Source: Devosia limi DSM 17137 (lineage in GTDB: Bacteria; Pseudomonadota; Alphaproteobacteria; Rhizobiales; Devosiaceae). Taken from it: DNA of 64,000 bases. A program made the position numbers and the translations under genes. Below, piece after piece: positions 1 through 8,188 of this stretch. Position 1 is the stretch's first letter. Each line of letters opens with the position of its first letter. The DNA lies in assembly GCF_900128975.1 (NCBI RefSeq), contig NZ_FQVC01000004.1, forward strand, positions 270,700 through 334,699, read 5' to 3'. A model generated the notes under the pieces. The model did no database searches and was not told the DNA's origin. It saw only the letters and a program-made list of their open reading frames with translations.

Positions 1-2
1 GG

Positions 3-167
3 CTCGACGTGGTCGGTGCCCCCAGCGATGAGGAAGAGGACATGCTCGACAGCGTCGGGGACGTCCGCTCCAATTCGCGGCTGTCGTGCCAGCTGCTGAT
101 GAGCGATGCGCTCGATGGGCTGAAGCTGACCCTGGCGCCAAGTGCGGCGAAGGAAGAAGCGGCGTAA
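3..167 (+). CDS. 2Fe-2S ferredoxin, C-terminal fragment
   Basis: The window opens inside this gene; the last 54 codons and the TAA stop are visible. The residues contain an acidic EEEDMLD stretch followed by a V-R-x-NSRLSCQ segment, the C-terminal signature of adrenodoxin-type [2Fe-2S] ferredoxins, in which that cysteine is the fourth cluster ligand. Such proteins carry single electrons to partners such as P450s or Fe-S assembly enzymes. The N-terminal cysteine cluster lies outside the window, so partner and full length cannot be judged. Confidence 0.85.
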   Translation, partial: LDVVGAPSDEEEDMLDSVGDVRSNSRLSCQLLMSDALDGLKLTLAPSAAKEEAA

Positions 168-220
168 GGGTTGCTGAGGTTGGAGCGGGCTGTTGCGTTT
201 TTCGCCCCGATCCTTCCCCA

Positions 221-299
221 TCGTCATTGCCCGGCTCGTCCGGGCAATCCATCTGCCTGTTAAAAAGCTAGACCACCCGGACAAGCCGGGTGGTGACGG
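221..299. repeat. Dispersed bipartite palindrome, copy 1
   Basis: About 80 bp made of two hairpins in opposite orientation. The left arm has core CCCGGCTCGTCCGGG and the right arm CCCGGACAAGCCGGG followed by TGGTGACG. The two arms are roughly reverse complements, joined by a variable linker. The same arrangement recurs at 22558-22639 and 24475-24553. It lies between the ferredoxin and reductase genes and codes for nothing visible. It behaves like a REP/BIME-type intergenic repeat. Confidence 0.8.
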
Positions 300-354
300 C
301 TGTTGGGGTGTCGGACCACCGTCGCTCATTCCGCTGGCGCGAACAGCGCAGCAA

Positions 355-381
355 ATAAGCCGGGCAATGAGCCCGGCTTAT
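355..381. terminator. Bidirectional terminator-like hairpin
   Basis: A perfect 11-bp stem (ATAAGCCGGGC) with a 5-nt loop sits just past the stop of the minus-strand reductase. AT-rich flanks on both sides would let it end transcription from both directions. No long T-run is present. Confidence 0.5.
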
Positions 382-385
382 GCAT

Positions 386-958
386 TTACTCGGCGGCAAT
401 CTGGACGTTGGGGGTGCCGTGACGTTCGACGAAGGTGGCGAAGCGCTGCATGAAGCCGAGCAGCAGCGTGCGGGTTTCTTCGTTGGTGACGTCGTCGTTT
501 TCGTCGAACAGGCCCGGCGTGGTGCGCAGGAAGATTTCGGGCTGGCCCATGACCAGCATGTCGAGATGCGGCAGGATGGTGCGGAGCTGGGTCTGGGCGG
601 CCGCAGTGCCGACCGCGCCGACCGAGGTGCCGGTGATGGCGACGGGTTTGCCGCCCCATGAACTCTTGCCCCAGGGGCGCGAACCCCATTCCAGCGCGCT
701 CTTGATGACGCCGGTAAACGAGCGATTGTATTCCGGGGTCACGATCAGCACGCCGTCAGCGGCTTCGACGCGGCGCTTGAGGTCCAGCACGGCCTGGGGC
801 GGGTTGGGCCACAGGTCGTTGTTGTAATGGGGCAGTGCGCTCAGATCGATGAAGTCGAAATCGAGCAGCGGCGCGCCCAGCTTGGCCAGGGCCTTGGCAT
901 ATTTGCGATTGATGGAGGCAGCGCTGAGGCTGCCGACGATGACGGCGACGGTCGGCAT
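386..958 (-). CDS. NADPH-dependent FMN reductase family protein
   Basis: The 190-residue product is a single flavodoxin-like domain of the NADPH-dependent FMN reductase family (ChrR/azoreductase/quinone reductase group). The N-terminus has the phosphate-binding GSLSAASINRK loop, and TPEYNRSFTGVIKSALEW around residues 94-111 is the family's flavin-binding signature. Members use NAD(P)H to reduce quinones, azo dyes or chromate in the cytoplasm; the real substrate is unknown. It is divergent from an HxlR regulator, a frequent pairing in which the regulator senses quinone or thiol stress, so control by that neighbour is likely but inferred. Length is typical and the ATG start is clear. Confidence 0.9.
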   Translation of the reverse strand: MPTVAVIVGSLSAASINRKYAKALAKLGAPLLDFDFIDLSALPHYNNDLWPNPPQAVLDLKRRVEAADGVLIVTPEYNRSFTGVIKSALEWGSRPWGKSSWGGKPVAITGTSVGAVGTAAAQTQLRTILPHLDMLVMGQPEIFLRTTPGLFDENDDVTNEETRTLLLGFMQRFATFVERHGTPNVQIAAE

Positions 959-1141
959 TGGATATCCAGACGGTATAAACTAGTAACTGCCCTTCTATGC
1001 GCCTCGCGGCGGCTCCGCTCAACGTGACAGTTTGATGCAGAATTGGCGGGCGTAAGCTGTGGTATCTGTTGGTGACTGACGCTATATGAGTGACTGTCTT
1101 TTCCGTCGCAAGGCGGCACTTTTTCACTACGCGAGGCCCAG

Positions 1142-1558
1142 TTGAAACCGACAGATTCCCATGAGGATTGCCGCCCGGTCGGCGAAATCCTCCACCAGAT
1201 TGGTGGCAAATGGACCGTGCTGATCATCACGCGGCTGGGTGATGGCCCCAAACGCTTTGGCGAACTCAAGCGCATGGTCGGCGGCATCAGCCAGAAGGTT
1301 CTGACTTCCACGCTGCGCGATCTGGAGATGGATGGCTTCGTTACCCGAACGGTGACGCCATCAATCCCGCCACGGGTGGATTACGAATTGACCGATCTTG
1401 GCCGGGATCTGCTGGTGCCGCTCTCGGCTATCGGCGAATGGGCCATCGCCAACCGGCCGAGGGTTTTGGCAGCCCGGCGGCAGTATCTTGAGGACCATCC
1501 GGAAGCGATGCCCAAGCGGGCGGCGCATGTGGCGTTGATGAAGCAGGCGGCGGAGTAG
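1142..1558 (+). CDS. HxlR-family transcriptional regulator
   Basis: The 138-residue protein consists of one winged helix-turn-helix domain. Near the N-terminus it has the conserved cysteine in the DCRPVGEIL segment, then GGKWTVLIITRLGDGPKRF and the recognition-helix region GISQKVLTSTLRDLE, which together are diagnostic for HxlR/YodB-type regulators. The conserved cysteine is redox-active in studied relatives. The only suitable start is TTG, preceded by GAGG at 5-nt spacing. It is transcribed away from the flavin reductase across a 183-bp shared region, so it probably controls that gene and itself. Confidence 0.9.
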   Translation: MKPTDSHEDCRPVGEILHQIGGKWTVLIITRLGDGPKRFGELKRMVGGISQKVLTSTLRDLEMDGFVTRTVTPSIPPRVDYELTDLGRDLLVPLSAIGEWAIANRPRVLAARRQYLEDHPEAMPKRAAHVALMKQAAE

Positions 1559-1609
1559 GCGCTCGCGCGTGGGGCGTGCTTGACGGCTCCTGTCCACCAC
1601 ACCCACCGG

Positions 1610-1635
1610 GTCATTCCCGCCTGCGCGGGAATGAC
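1610..1635. terminator. Palindrome between convergent genes
   Basis: GTCATTCCCGC, a CTGC loop, then its exact reverse complement. It sits between the convergent hxlR-type and YcjF-like genes, where it can stop both transcripts. This palindrome type is also a common dispersed repeat in proteobacteria, so it may be mobile in origin. Confidence 0.55.
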
Positions 1636-1681
1636 TCAGCGGGTAGTCAGGCAATGCGGACGACTGGACTTACGGTGGCCC

Positions 1682-2692
1682 CTACTTCGCCGCATCCCCT
1701 GTCAGCTTGGTCAGCTCGGGAATGAAATCACGGACCATGGGCTGGGGCTGGGTCTCGAACGGCAATGGCCGCACCACGCGCATGGCGGCGATGCCGACGC
1801 GGACGGTCATCAGGCCATTGACCACGCCTTCGCCGAGGCGGGCGGAGAGTTTGGCGGCGAGGCCCTGGCCGACCAGTTGCTCGACAATGCCGTCAGTGAG
1901 CACCAGGCCGCCGGTGACGGCGAGATGGGCGAGGATGGCTCCGGTGAGCCGCCAGAAGCCAAAGAAGCCTGGGCGGGCCCCGTAGAGGGCTGCAATGGCC
2001 CCGGCGAGGCGGATGCTCTCATAGATCACGAAGGCGATGTCGACGAGGGCGCGGGGCGACACGGCGGTCACCAGGGCCACGCGGCGGGCGCTGGCGGCGG
2101 TCAGGGCCTTGGCACGGGCGTCGAGCGGGGCCATCAGCGTGCGCTCGGCCAGCGCCACCACTTCATGGCCATCGAACATGTGCGGCACGTTATCGGCCAC
2201 CGATTGGCGCGCCCGCGCCAGATCGGCGCGGGCGGCGTAGATATGTTCAAGGCTGGTCACCACGCCCTTGGCGCGGTCCGGGTCATTCTCGGCGGTGGCG
2301 AGCGCAGCGTCGCGTTTGAGGGCATCCAGCACCTTGAGACGGCGCAATGCGAGCACTTCGCGGGCGGCGAGGATAACCACGGCGACGAGGAAAATCCCTA
2401 GCACGCCGAGGCCGGCCCAGCCGAGCCATGCATTGGTGGCAAAGAGATCGCTGATCAGCCGGTCGGCGGCGAGCGCCAGTCCGGCCGAGAGCAGGATGCC
2501 GCCGGCGGTCCAGGCGGCGCGGGCCGCCCAGCCCATCGGCCGTGGTGGCGGCGCGATCAGGGTTTCGTCCAGATCGGGATCGAAGGCGGGCTCGACGATT
2601 TCGACCTTGGCCGGCTCGAAGGCGCGGGGCGCGCGGACGAGGGCATTGTCATCAGCGGCGACAGCGGTGGGACGGGCGATGGGGCGTTTCAT
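1682..2692 (-). CDS. YcjF-like membrane protein (TIGR01620/DUF697)
   Basis: The 336-residue protein has a charged, proline-rich N-terminus, two close hydrophobic segments at about residues 60-80 and 90-112, then a helical region and the C-terminal DUF697-like hydrophobic domain. This layout matches the TIGR01620/YcjF inner-membrane family of unknown function. Its ATG overlaps the stop of the preceding YcjX-like gene by four bases (ATGA), so the two are translationally coupled, as they also are in Enterobacteria, where the pair belongs to stress regulons. No catalytic motif is visible. Confidence 0.85.
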   Translation of the reverse strand: MKRPIARPTAVAADDNALVRAPRAFEPAKVEIVEPAFDPDLDETLIAPPPRPMGWAARAAWTAGGILLSAGLALAADRLISDLFATNAWLGWAGLGVLGIFLVAVVILAAREVLALRRLKVLDALKRDAALATAENDPDRAKGVVTSLEHIYAARADLARARQSVADNVPHMFDGHEVVALAERTLMAPLDARAKALTAASARRVALVTAVSPRALVDIAFVIYESIRLAGAIAALYGARPGFFGFWRLTGAILAHLAVTGGLVLTDGIVEQLVGQGLAAKLSARLGEGVVNGLMTVRVGIAAMRVVRPLPFETQPQPMVRDFIPELTKLTGDAAK

Positions 2693-4140
2693 GCGAGCCG
2701 GTCTCCGATCAGGAAGTCGAGGGCGCGGTCGAAGCGGACATGGGGCAGGACCAGGTCGCCTTCGGCATTGCGGTCGAGCTTTTGCGGCGGCACGAAGCGC
2801 AGGAAGTTGAGCGAGACCGGGGCGCCATCCTCGAACAGTGAATCCGGGCGCGCCGGCAAGTCACCGGGAAACAAGGCGATTTCGGTCTTGCCGTCATAGG
2901 TGATGCCGTCGAGGCTTTCCCCTTTCATCGGCGTGCCGATGATGGTGGGCAGCGTCTCGCCACCCTCCTTGATGCTGCCTTCATGGGTGGCGCGGATGGC
3001 GGCAATGGCCAGCGACTTGGTCTCGGCACCGGCAAATCGCGCGCGCTTGGTGGCATTGGCGACGAGGCGGTTGAGGATGCTTTCCAGCCGGTCATGGCTG
3101 GTGTGGTGGACGTGATCGGCCTTGGTCGCGGCAAACAGGATACGGTCGATCTTGCGCACGAAAGGGCGGAGCAGGACATTGGTTTCGCCCTGGCGGAAGC
3201 AGGCCAGCACCGAGGTCAGCGCGGTTTCGAGATCGGCCACGGCGGCGGGGCCGGCATTGAGCGCGCGCAAGGTATCGACCAGCACGATCTGGCGGTCGAG
3301 CCGGGCGAAGTGATCGCGGAAAAAGGGGCGAACCACCTGGTCCTTGTAAGCCTCGTAGCGGTGCTCCAGCATGGCATAGAGGCTGGTGGAGCGCATGCTG
3401 TGGCCCTGTGCGGGGAGCGGCGCGAAGGTCAGGGCGGGTGAGCCTTCGAGATCTCCGGGCAGCAGGAAGCGCCCCGGCGGCAGGGTGGAGAGGGCGCCAT
3501 GCTCGCGGCTGCGGCGGAGATAGTCGGTAAAGGCCAAAGCCAGCTTTTCGGCATCGCCATCATTGGCAGGCTTGAGCGGATCGATGCCTTCCAGCAATTG
3601 CAGGAAGGGCTGGGCTTCGCGGCCGGAGCCGGGGCGATTGGCGCGCTCCAGTGCTTCGGCGCTCCATTCGGCAAAGCTCAGGCCCAGCAGCGGCAGGTCA
3701 AGCAGCCACTCGCCGGGATAGTCGACGATGTCGAGATTGAGCGTCGAAGGTCCCGACATGCCGGAGAACCATTTGGCCGACTGGTATTTCAGCACGATGC
3801 GCAGCTGCGAGATGCGGCGGGTGCTTTCGGGCCAATAGGGCGTCTTGGCGGTCAGCGCCTCAAGGTGCTGCTCATAGGCAAAGCGCGGAATGGTGGCTTC
3901 GGGATATTCGGCCAGCCTGGCGCCGATGAAGCGGCCTTCGGTCAGCGGGGTGAAGCCGGGCAGGCGCCCGCCGGTCAGCAGGTTATGCACCAGAGCGGTG
4001 ATGAAAATGGTTTTGCCGGCGCGGCTCAGCCCGGTCACGCCCAACCGTAGAGTGGGGGTAAAGCTACCGGTGGCGGCGTCGGCCAGATTGGCGAGGGCAA
4101 TGCCCAGTTCGTCGACGATCTTGGTCGGATTTTGGGGCAA
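2689..4140 (-). CDS. YcjX-family P-loop GTPase/ATPase (DUF463)
   Basis: The 483-residue protein has a Walker A motif GLSRAGKT at residues 37-44, early as in YcjX proteins, and a DIVDYPGEWLLDLPLLG segment that fits a Walker B/G3-like site. The rest follows the DUF463 family, described as a predicted nucleotide-binding stress protein. The reading frame starts at TTG, with GAGGGA about 8 nt upstream and no in-frame ATG before the P-loop. It overlaps the YcjF-like gene by four bases, implying one transcript and a membrane partner. Cellular function is not established. Confidence 0.88.
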   Translation of the reverse strand: MPQNPTKIVDELGIALANLADAATGSFTPTLRLGVTGLSRAGKTIFITALVHNLLTGGRLPGFTPLTEGRFIGARLAEYPEATIPRFAYEQHLEALTAKTPYWPESTRRISQLRIVLKYQSAKWFSGMSGPSTLNLDIVDYPGEWLLDLPLLGLSFAEWSAEALERANRPGSGREAQPFLQLLEGIDPLKPANDGDAEKLALAFTDYLRRSREHGALSTLPPGRFLLPGDLEGSPALTFAPLPAQGHSMRSTSLYAMLEHRYEAYKDQVVRPFFRDHFARLDRQIVLVDTLRALNAGPAAVADLETALTSVLACFRQGETNVLLRPFVRKIDRILFAATKADHVHHTSHDRLESILNRLVANATKRARFAGAETKSLAIAAIRATHEGSIKEGGETLPTIIGTPMKGESLDGITYDGKTEIALFPGDLPARPDSLFEDGAPVSLNFLRFVPPQKLDRNAEGDLVLPHVRFDRALDFLIGDRLA

Positions 4141-4259
4141 GCGGCTAGTCCCTCGTTCAGGCCAGAACGTAGGGGCTGGAGAGCGGAAAGCAAGATGGCA
4201 GTGGTGAATAGGCGCAAGGCGCGAGCCGGCATAGCCGCCGGCCCGCCCTGCTGCGTGGC

Positions 4260-5171
4260 CTATTGGCCGATTTCATCCAGCTCGTAAGGCGTGGTCTGGT
4301 AGATCTCGTTGATCCAGTTCTGGAACAACAGATGGGCATGGCTACGCCAGCGGTTCTCCGGCTCGGCGGTGACGTCGTCATTGGGGAACAGATTGGCGGG
4401 AAGCGGCGTATCCAGCCCGGATTTGACATCGCGCTCATATTCGTCGGCTAGCGAGCGGTTGTCATATTCCAGGTGGTTGAGGAAATAGACCGCGCGATGC
4501 TTGAGGTCCCCGAGCATGGCGACGCCGATGTCCGCGTTGTCGATCAGCACTTCGAGATTGTCGCCCAGTGTCGTGCGGTCGATGTCGTTGTAACGCGATA
4601 CCGGGATCATCGGGCTGTCGGAGAAGCCGCGCAGGAACGGCGAGCGGGTGTTGACCACCTGGTGGCGGAAGACGCCAAAGGCCTTGTGCTCCATGCGATA
4701 GCGCTCGGCGCCGTGGAAATGGTGCAAAGCGGCCTGCGCGCCCCAGCAGATGAACATGGTGTGGTGGACGTTGGTCTTGGTCCAATCCATGATTTCGATC
4801 ATCTCGGGCCAGTAGCGCACCTCCTCGAAGGGAATATTGGCAATCGGCGCGCCGGTGACGATGAAGCCATCGAACTTCTCGGCCCGCACATCCTCCCAGG
4901 TCTTGTAGAAGGTGCGCAGATAATCCTCGGAGGTGTTCTTGGACTGGTGATCGGTGACGCGCACCAGTGTCAGTTCCACCTGCAGCGGGGTCGAGCCGAT
5001 GAGGCGGGTGAACTGGGTCTCGGTGCGCTCCTTGTTGGGCATCAGATTGAGGAGCCCGATCTTGAGCGGGCGGATGTCCTGCCGCGCAGCGCGGGTCGAG
5101 TCCATCACATAGACGCCCTCGTCCTCGAGCGTCTTGCGGGCGGGCAGGTTATCGGGAATGCGGATAGGCAT
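4260..5171 (-). CDS. metA: Homoserine O-acyltransferase MetA
   Basis: The 303-residue enzyme acylates homoserine at the start of methionine synthesis. The class-I amidotransferase-like fold is recognisable from the N-terminal NLMPNKERTETQF block. The nucleophile Cys142 lies in FICWGAQAA, and His233 and Glu235 in NHLEY complete the expected triad. Residue 111, reported to discriminate acetyl-CoA (Glu) from succinyl-CoA (Gly), is alanine here (GAPIAN), so acyl donor cannot be assigned from that rule. The ATG has a GAGGG ribosome site. It lies downstream of a P-loop ATPase with a 68-bp gap holding a strong hairpin; I recognise no SAM riboswitch there. Confidence 0.93.
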   Translation of the reverse strand: MPIRIPDNLPARKTLEDEGVYVMDSTRAARQDIRPLKIGLLNLMPNKERTETQFTRLIGSTPLQVELTLVRVTDHQSKNTSEDYLRTFYKTWEDVRAEKFDGFIVTGAPIANIPFEEVRYWPEMIEIMDWTKTNVHHTMFICWGAQAALHHFHGAERYRMEHKAFGVFRHQVVNTRSPFLRGFSDSPMIPVSRYNDIDRTTLGDNLEVLIDNADIGVAMLGDLKHRAVYFLNHLEYDNRSLADEYERDVKSGLDTPLPANLFPNDDVTAEPENRWRSHAHLLFQNWINEIYQTTPYELDEIGQ

Positions 5172-5215
5172 GATGACCCTCTTTCGGGTGGTGCAATTCG
5201 GCGTGATGCATGCTG

Positions 5216-5240
5216 GCGCGTCTCCCGAAGGAGAACGCGC
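5216..5240 (-). terminator. UUCG-capped hairpin between ATPase and metA
   Basis: Read on the minus strand, GCGCG-T-TCTCC pairs with GGAGA-CGCGC around a TTCG tetraloop. It begins at the stop of the upstream ATPase gene and lies about 45 nt before the metA ATG. There is no T-run, so it may be a stability or attenuation element rather than a true terminator. Confidence 0.45.
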
Positions 5241-6106
5241 TAGCGCATTCGCGTCTCGATCGCTGCGGCCATCAGGTCGACGAATTCGTCGCCGTCGCGG
5301 ACCATGGCGAGATCGGATGCTTCAACCACGTAGCCGTAATTGTCCGCCAGCGCCTGGTAGCGCGGCAGCCGGTCATGCAGCAGTGCCTCGAAGCCCCAGG
5401 CGCCGAAGCCGGCCGGGTCCACATCGCGGTCATCGCTGATATTGTTGAGCGCCTTGTACTCAGCCCATTTCTGCACGAGGAAGGCAGGGGTGTAATACAT
5501 CGGCTTGGGGCTCTGCTTGAAGCGGCGCACCAGTTCGGCGGCGTCCTTGTCGGTGCCGCGAATGTAGAGCAGGGCAGTCGCGCCGGCCAGGGTCTGGAGC
5601 ACCGGGTCGTTGAGGTCGTGCGGATCGACCACCTCGATCAGCGAACCGCCGGTATCGGCGATGAAGTCGTTATAGCCATAGAGCAGCTTGGCGCGCTCGA
5701 CGAAGTAGGGCACGTCGTGCAGGGCTGCGACTTCGGCGACGCGATGCTGCTCCTGACGGCGCTGGTATTCCTCCAGCGGCAGGCCGCCACGTTCGGGATT
5801 GCCGGGCGTGCCGAGATAGCTCGACAGCGGGTCGAGGTTTTCGAAGGTGATGTTGGACGAGATATAGATCGAGTCCGAGCGCAGCAGATCGGCCAGGAAC
5901 GGCACCTTCATGGCTTCGCGCTTGAAATTGTCGACGATGTACTCGCCCATATAGCGCGTGCCGATGCGGTAATCGGCTGAATAGTGAAACCAGTTGCTGG
6001 CGCGCAGCATGGCGCTCAGGCGGGTCTTGCCGACGCCGGCCATGCCGAACACGGTGACCGCCCGGCTTGGCGATTTCACGAACTCATCGGCGGATTTGAA
6101 CAGCAT
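5240..6106 (-). CDS. P-loop ATPase of unknown function
   Basis: The 288-residue protein begins at ATG 6106 with a Walker A motif GMAGVGKT at residues 21-28, immediately after a short lead, so nothing large precedes the nucleotide site. An in-frame extension to 6166 exists but is Arg/Cys-rich and unconvincing. A VVDPHDLND segment and a conserved-looking YYTPAFL stretch are visible. I do not recognise the family beyond P-loop NTPase. It reads in the same direction as metA and lies upstream of it, divergent from flgE across a 234-bp regulatory region. Confidence 0.75.
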   Translation of the reverse strand: MLFKSADEFVKSPSRAVTVFGMAGVGKTRLSAMLRASNWFHYSADYRIGTRYMGEYIVDNFKREAMKVPFLADLLRSDSIYISSNITFENLDPLSSYLGTPGNPERGGLPLEEYQRRQEQHRVAEVAALHDVPYFVERAKLLYGYNDFIADTGGSLIEVVDPHDLNDPVLQTLAGATALLYIRGTDKDAAELVRRFKQSPKPMYYTPAFLVQKWAEYKALNNISDDRDVDPAGFGAWGFEALLHDRLPRYQALADNYGYVVEASDLAMVRDGDEFVDLMAAAIETRMR

Positions 6107-6171
6107 TACGACTTCGCCCCGGCAATACGTGCCCCTGCGTTTAGAACACTTGCCCCGGCCACACAAGCAGG

Positions 6172-6207
6172 CGGCAATTTCTGCCTGATGCCCGGACTCT
6201 CTTGCCG
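6172..6207 (+). promoter_or_regulatory. Paired FlbD/ftr-like inverted repeats upstream of flgE
   Basis: Two 15-bp sites of form CGGCA-N5-TGCCG lie in tandem: 6172-6186 (CGGCA, ATTTC, TGCCT) and 6193-6207 (CGGAC, TCTCT, TGCCG). They sit 65-100 bp upstream of a sigma-54 promoter, the usual place for an enhancer-binding protein. The same architecture recurs at three other flagellar intergenic regions in this window. Confidence 0.55.
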
Positions 6208-6271
6208 GGTTTTGGCAGCGCTTCGTGGCTCGGTTGGAAAATTATCCAGCAATATCAATGGCGTTCCGACT

Positions 6272-6287
6272 TGGCACTCGCCTTGCA
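6272..6287 (+). promoter_or_regulatory. Sigma-54 promoter of flgE
   Basis: TGGCAC-N5-TTGCA with exact GG-N10-GC spacing matches the sigma-54 -24/-12 consensus. The predicted start near 6298 gives a ~43-nt leader before the flgE ATG at 6341. Confidence 0.75.
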
Positions 6288-6340
6288 TCGTTAGGCCTGA
6301 AATGCGTCGCAGGACGCCAATGGGGCTTACGGAGTTTTAG

Positions 6341-8119
6341 ATGGGCATTTATGGGGCTCTTTCCAGTGCAGTGACTGGCCTGCGGGCTCAGGCGCATGCG
6401 CTTGAGAACATCTCGGGCAATATCGCCAACTCGCAGACCACTGGCTACAAGCGGATCGAAACCGACTTCATCGATCTGATCCCCGATGCTCCGCTGCGCC
6501 GTCAGGTGCCGGGCGCCGTGCTGGCGCAGTCGCGTGGCACCAATGACGTGCAGGGCGATATCAAGACGGTTTCCAACGAGACCTTCATCGCGCTCAACTC
6601 CAATGGCTTCTTCGTGGTCGAGCCACGCTCGGGTCAGTCCGATGGCGATCCGACCTTTGCCGGTACCAATTACTATACCCGTCGCGGCGATTTCGAGATC
6701 GACAAGGATGGCCTTTTGGTCAATGGCGCGGGCTATTACCTCAAGGGTCTGCCGATCGATCCGGGTACGGGCAACGTTTCCGGCTCGGTGCCTGAAGTGC
6801 TGCGCCTGACCAATGCGTTCCTGCCTGCCCAGCAGACGCAGCGCATCAATTATCAGGCCAACCTGCCGCAGCTGCCGAAGACGGACGCCTACAAGCCGAC
6901 CGTGCCGGGCAGTGAATTGCTGCGCGCTGCCGATTACGTTGCTGGCGCCACCTACACGCCGGCAACGTCGGTCTCGCAGGCGAACTTCCCGGCAAACCCG
7001 GCCGACCTGGTTCCAGCCGCCCCGGCAACGGCGCAGTCGATCACCATTACGGTGGCCGGTACGCCGATGACGTACAATTTCTATTCGGGCGGCACGGCGC
7101 CGACCAATACGAGCACCAATCAGTATATCGACGTCTCGGGCATGACGACTGCGGCTGAAGTGGCAACCGCCATCCAGACCCATATGGTGACGCGCCCCAA
7201 CGCGGCCGGCGCGACGGTTGCTATCGATGGCACTGGCAAGCTGCAGGTCACCATGCCGCCAGGTTCAGGGCATGCTCTCAAGGTGACCGGCACCGCCGGG
7301 ATCGGCACTTTCACCGAAACGCCGGCGATCAGCTCGGTGCCGCAGGGCACGCCAGTCGACTCGATTTCGGCCAATCAGAACACGCTGTTTGAATCCAACT
7401 CCATCTATGGCGGCGCTATTACCATTTACGCCGAGAACGGCGCACCGGCGCAGGTGATGATGCGCTGGGCCAAGGTCGATAGCTCGACCTCCACCCCACC
7501 GGGTGCCGATACCTGGCACCTCTACTACGCGTCCAACTCCAATGCTGAAGGCAGCGAAGAGAAGTGGAAGCGCGTCGACGAGACCTTCCAGTTCGGTCCG
7601 GACGGCTCACTGCTGTCGCCCTCCAGTGGCGCCACCAATCTGGGTTCGGTCATCGTCAATGGCGTGGCGGTCAACAATGTCGAGCTGCGCTACGACACCA
7701 AGGGCCTCTCACAGTTCGCGGACGTCAACGGCAAGGCCAACGTCTCGGTGCTTAACCAGAACGGCTATGCCGCCGGCGAGTTCGTCTCGGTGGCGATCAA
7801 TGACAGCGGCCGCGTGGTAGCCAGCTATTCCAACGGCCAGCGCATCGACATGGCCCAGGTGGTGACGGCGCAGTTCAACGCCATCAACCAGCTGAAGCGC
7901 CTGGATGGCGGCGTGTTCGCCTCCACCACGGAATCGGGCGAGGCGATCTTCGATCTCTCCGGTTCGGGCATCATTGGCGGCTCGCTCGAAGCCTCCAATA
8001 CCGACATTTCGGACGAGTTCACCAAGCTCATCGTGACCCAGCAGGCTTATGCCGCCGGCACGCGTATCGTCAGCACCGCCGACGAGATGCTGCAGGAAGC
8101 CCTGAACATGGTCCGCTAG
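6341..8119 (+). CDS. flgE: Flagellar hook protein FlgE
   Basis: The 592-residue protein forms the flagellar hook. The N-terminus has the rod/hook signature ALSSAVTGLRAQAHALENISGN followed by the NSQTTGYK motif. The C-terminus has SNTDISDEFTKLIVTQQAYAAGTR, the matching coiled-coil half. It is about 190 residues longer than enteric FlgE. Part of the excess is a Thr/Ala-rich beta domain around residues 225-330 that looks inserted into the surface-exposed region. It starts the flgE-flgK-flgL transcript from a sigma-54 promoter. Confidence 0.93.
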   Translation: MGIYGALSSAVTGLRAQAHALENISGNIANSQTTGYKRIETDFIDLIPDAPLRRQVPGAVLAQSRGTNDVQGDIKTVSNETFIALNSNGFFVVEPRSGQSDGDPTFAGTNYYTRRGDFEIDKDGLLVNGAGYYLKGLPIDPGTGNVSGSVPEVLRLTNAFLPAQQTQRINYQANLPQLPKTDAYKPTVPGSELLRAADYVAGATYTPATSVSQANFPANPADLVPAAPATAQSITITVAGTPMTYNFYSGGTAPTNTSTNQYIDVSGMTTAAEVATAIQTHMVTRPNAAGATVAIDGTGKLQVTMPPGSGHALKVTGTAGIGTFTETPAISSVPQGTPVDSISANQNTLFESNSIYGGAITIYAENGAPAQVMMRWAKVDSSTSTPPGADTWHLYYASNSNAEGSEEKWKRVDETFQFGPDGSLLSPSSGATNLGSVIVNGVAVNNVELRYDTKGLSQFADVNGKANVSVLNQNGYAAGEFVSVAINDSGRVVASYSNGQRIDMAQVVTAQFNAINQLKRLDGGVFASTTESGEAIFDLSGSGIIGGSLEASNTDISDEFTKLIVTQQAYAAGTRIVSTADEMLQEALNMVR

Positions 8120-8188
8120 GCGGATCGCTCTCTGCGTGGTTCGGCCCAGGAGGGCCGGACCTGTACTCTCTTGTGAGGAGCCCAAGCA

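Noticed and set aside
959..1141. HxlR operator near GTAACTAGTTTATAC
   Set aside because: A suggestive stretch lies by the reductase start, but there is no second copy or clear symmetry to support a call.
5172..5239. SAM-type riboswitch upstream of metA
   Set aside because: The leader is only 68 nt and I could not fit the SAM-II pseudoknot; only a plain hairpin is visible.
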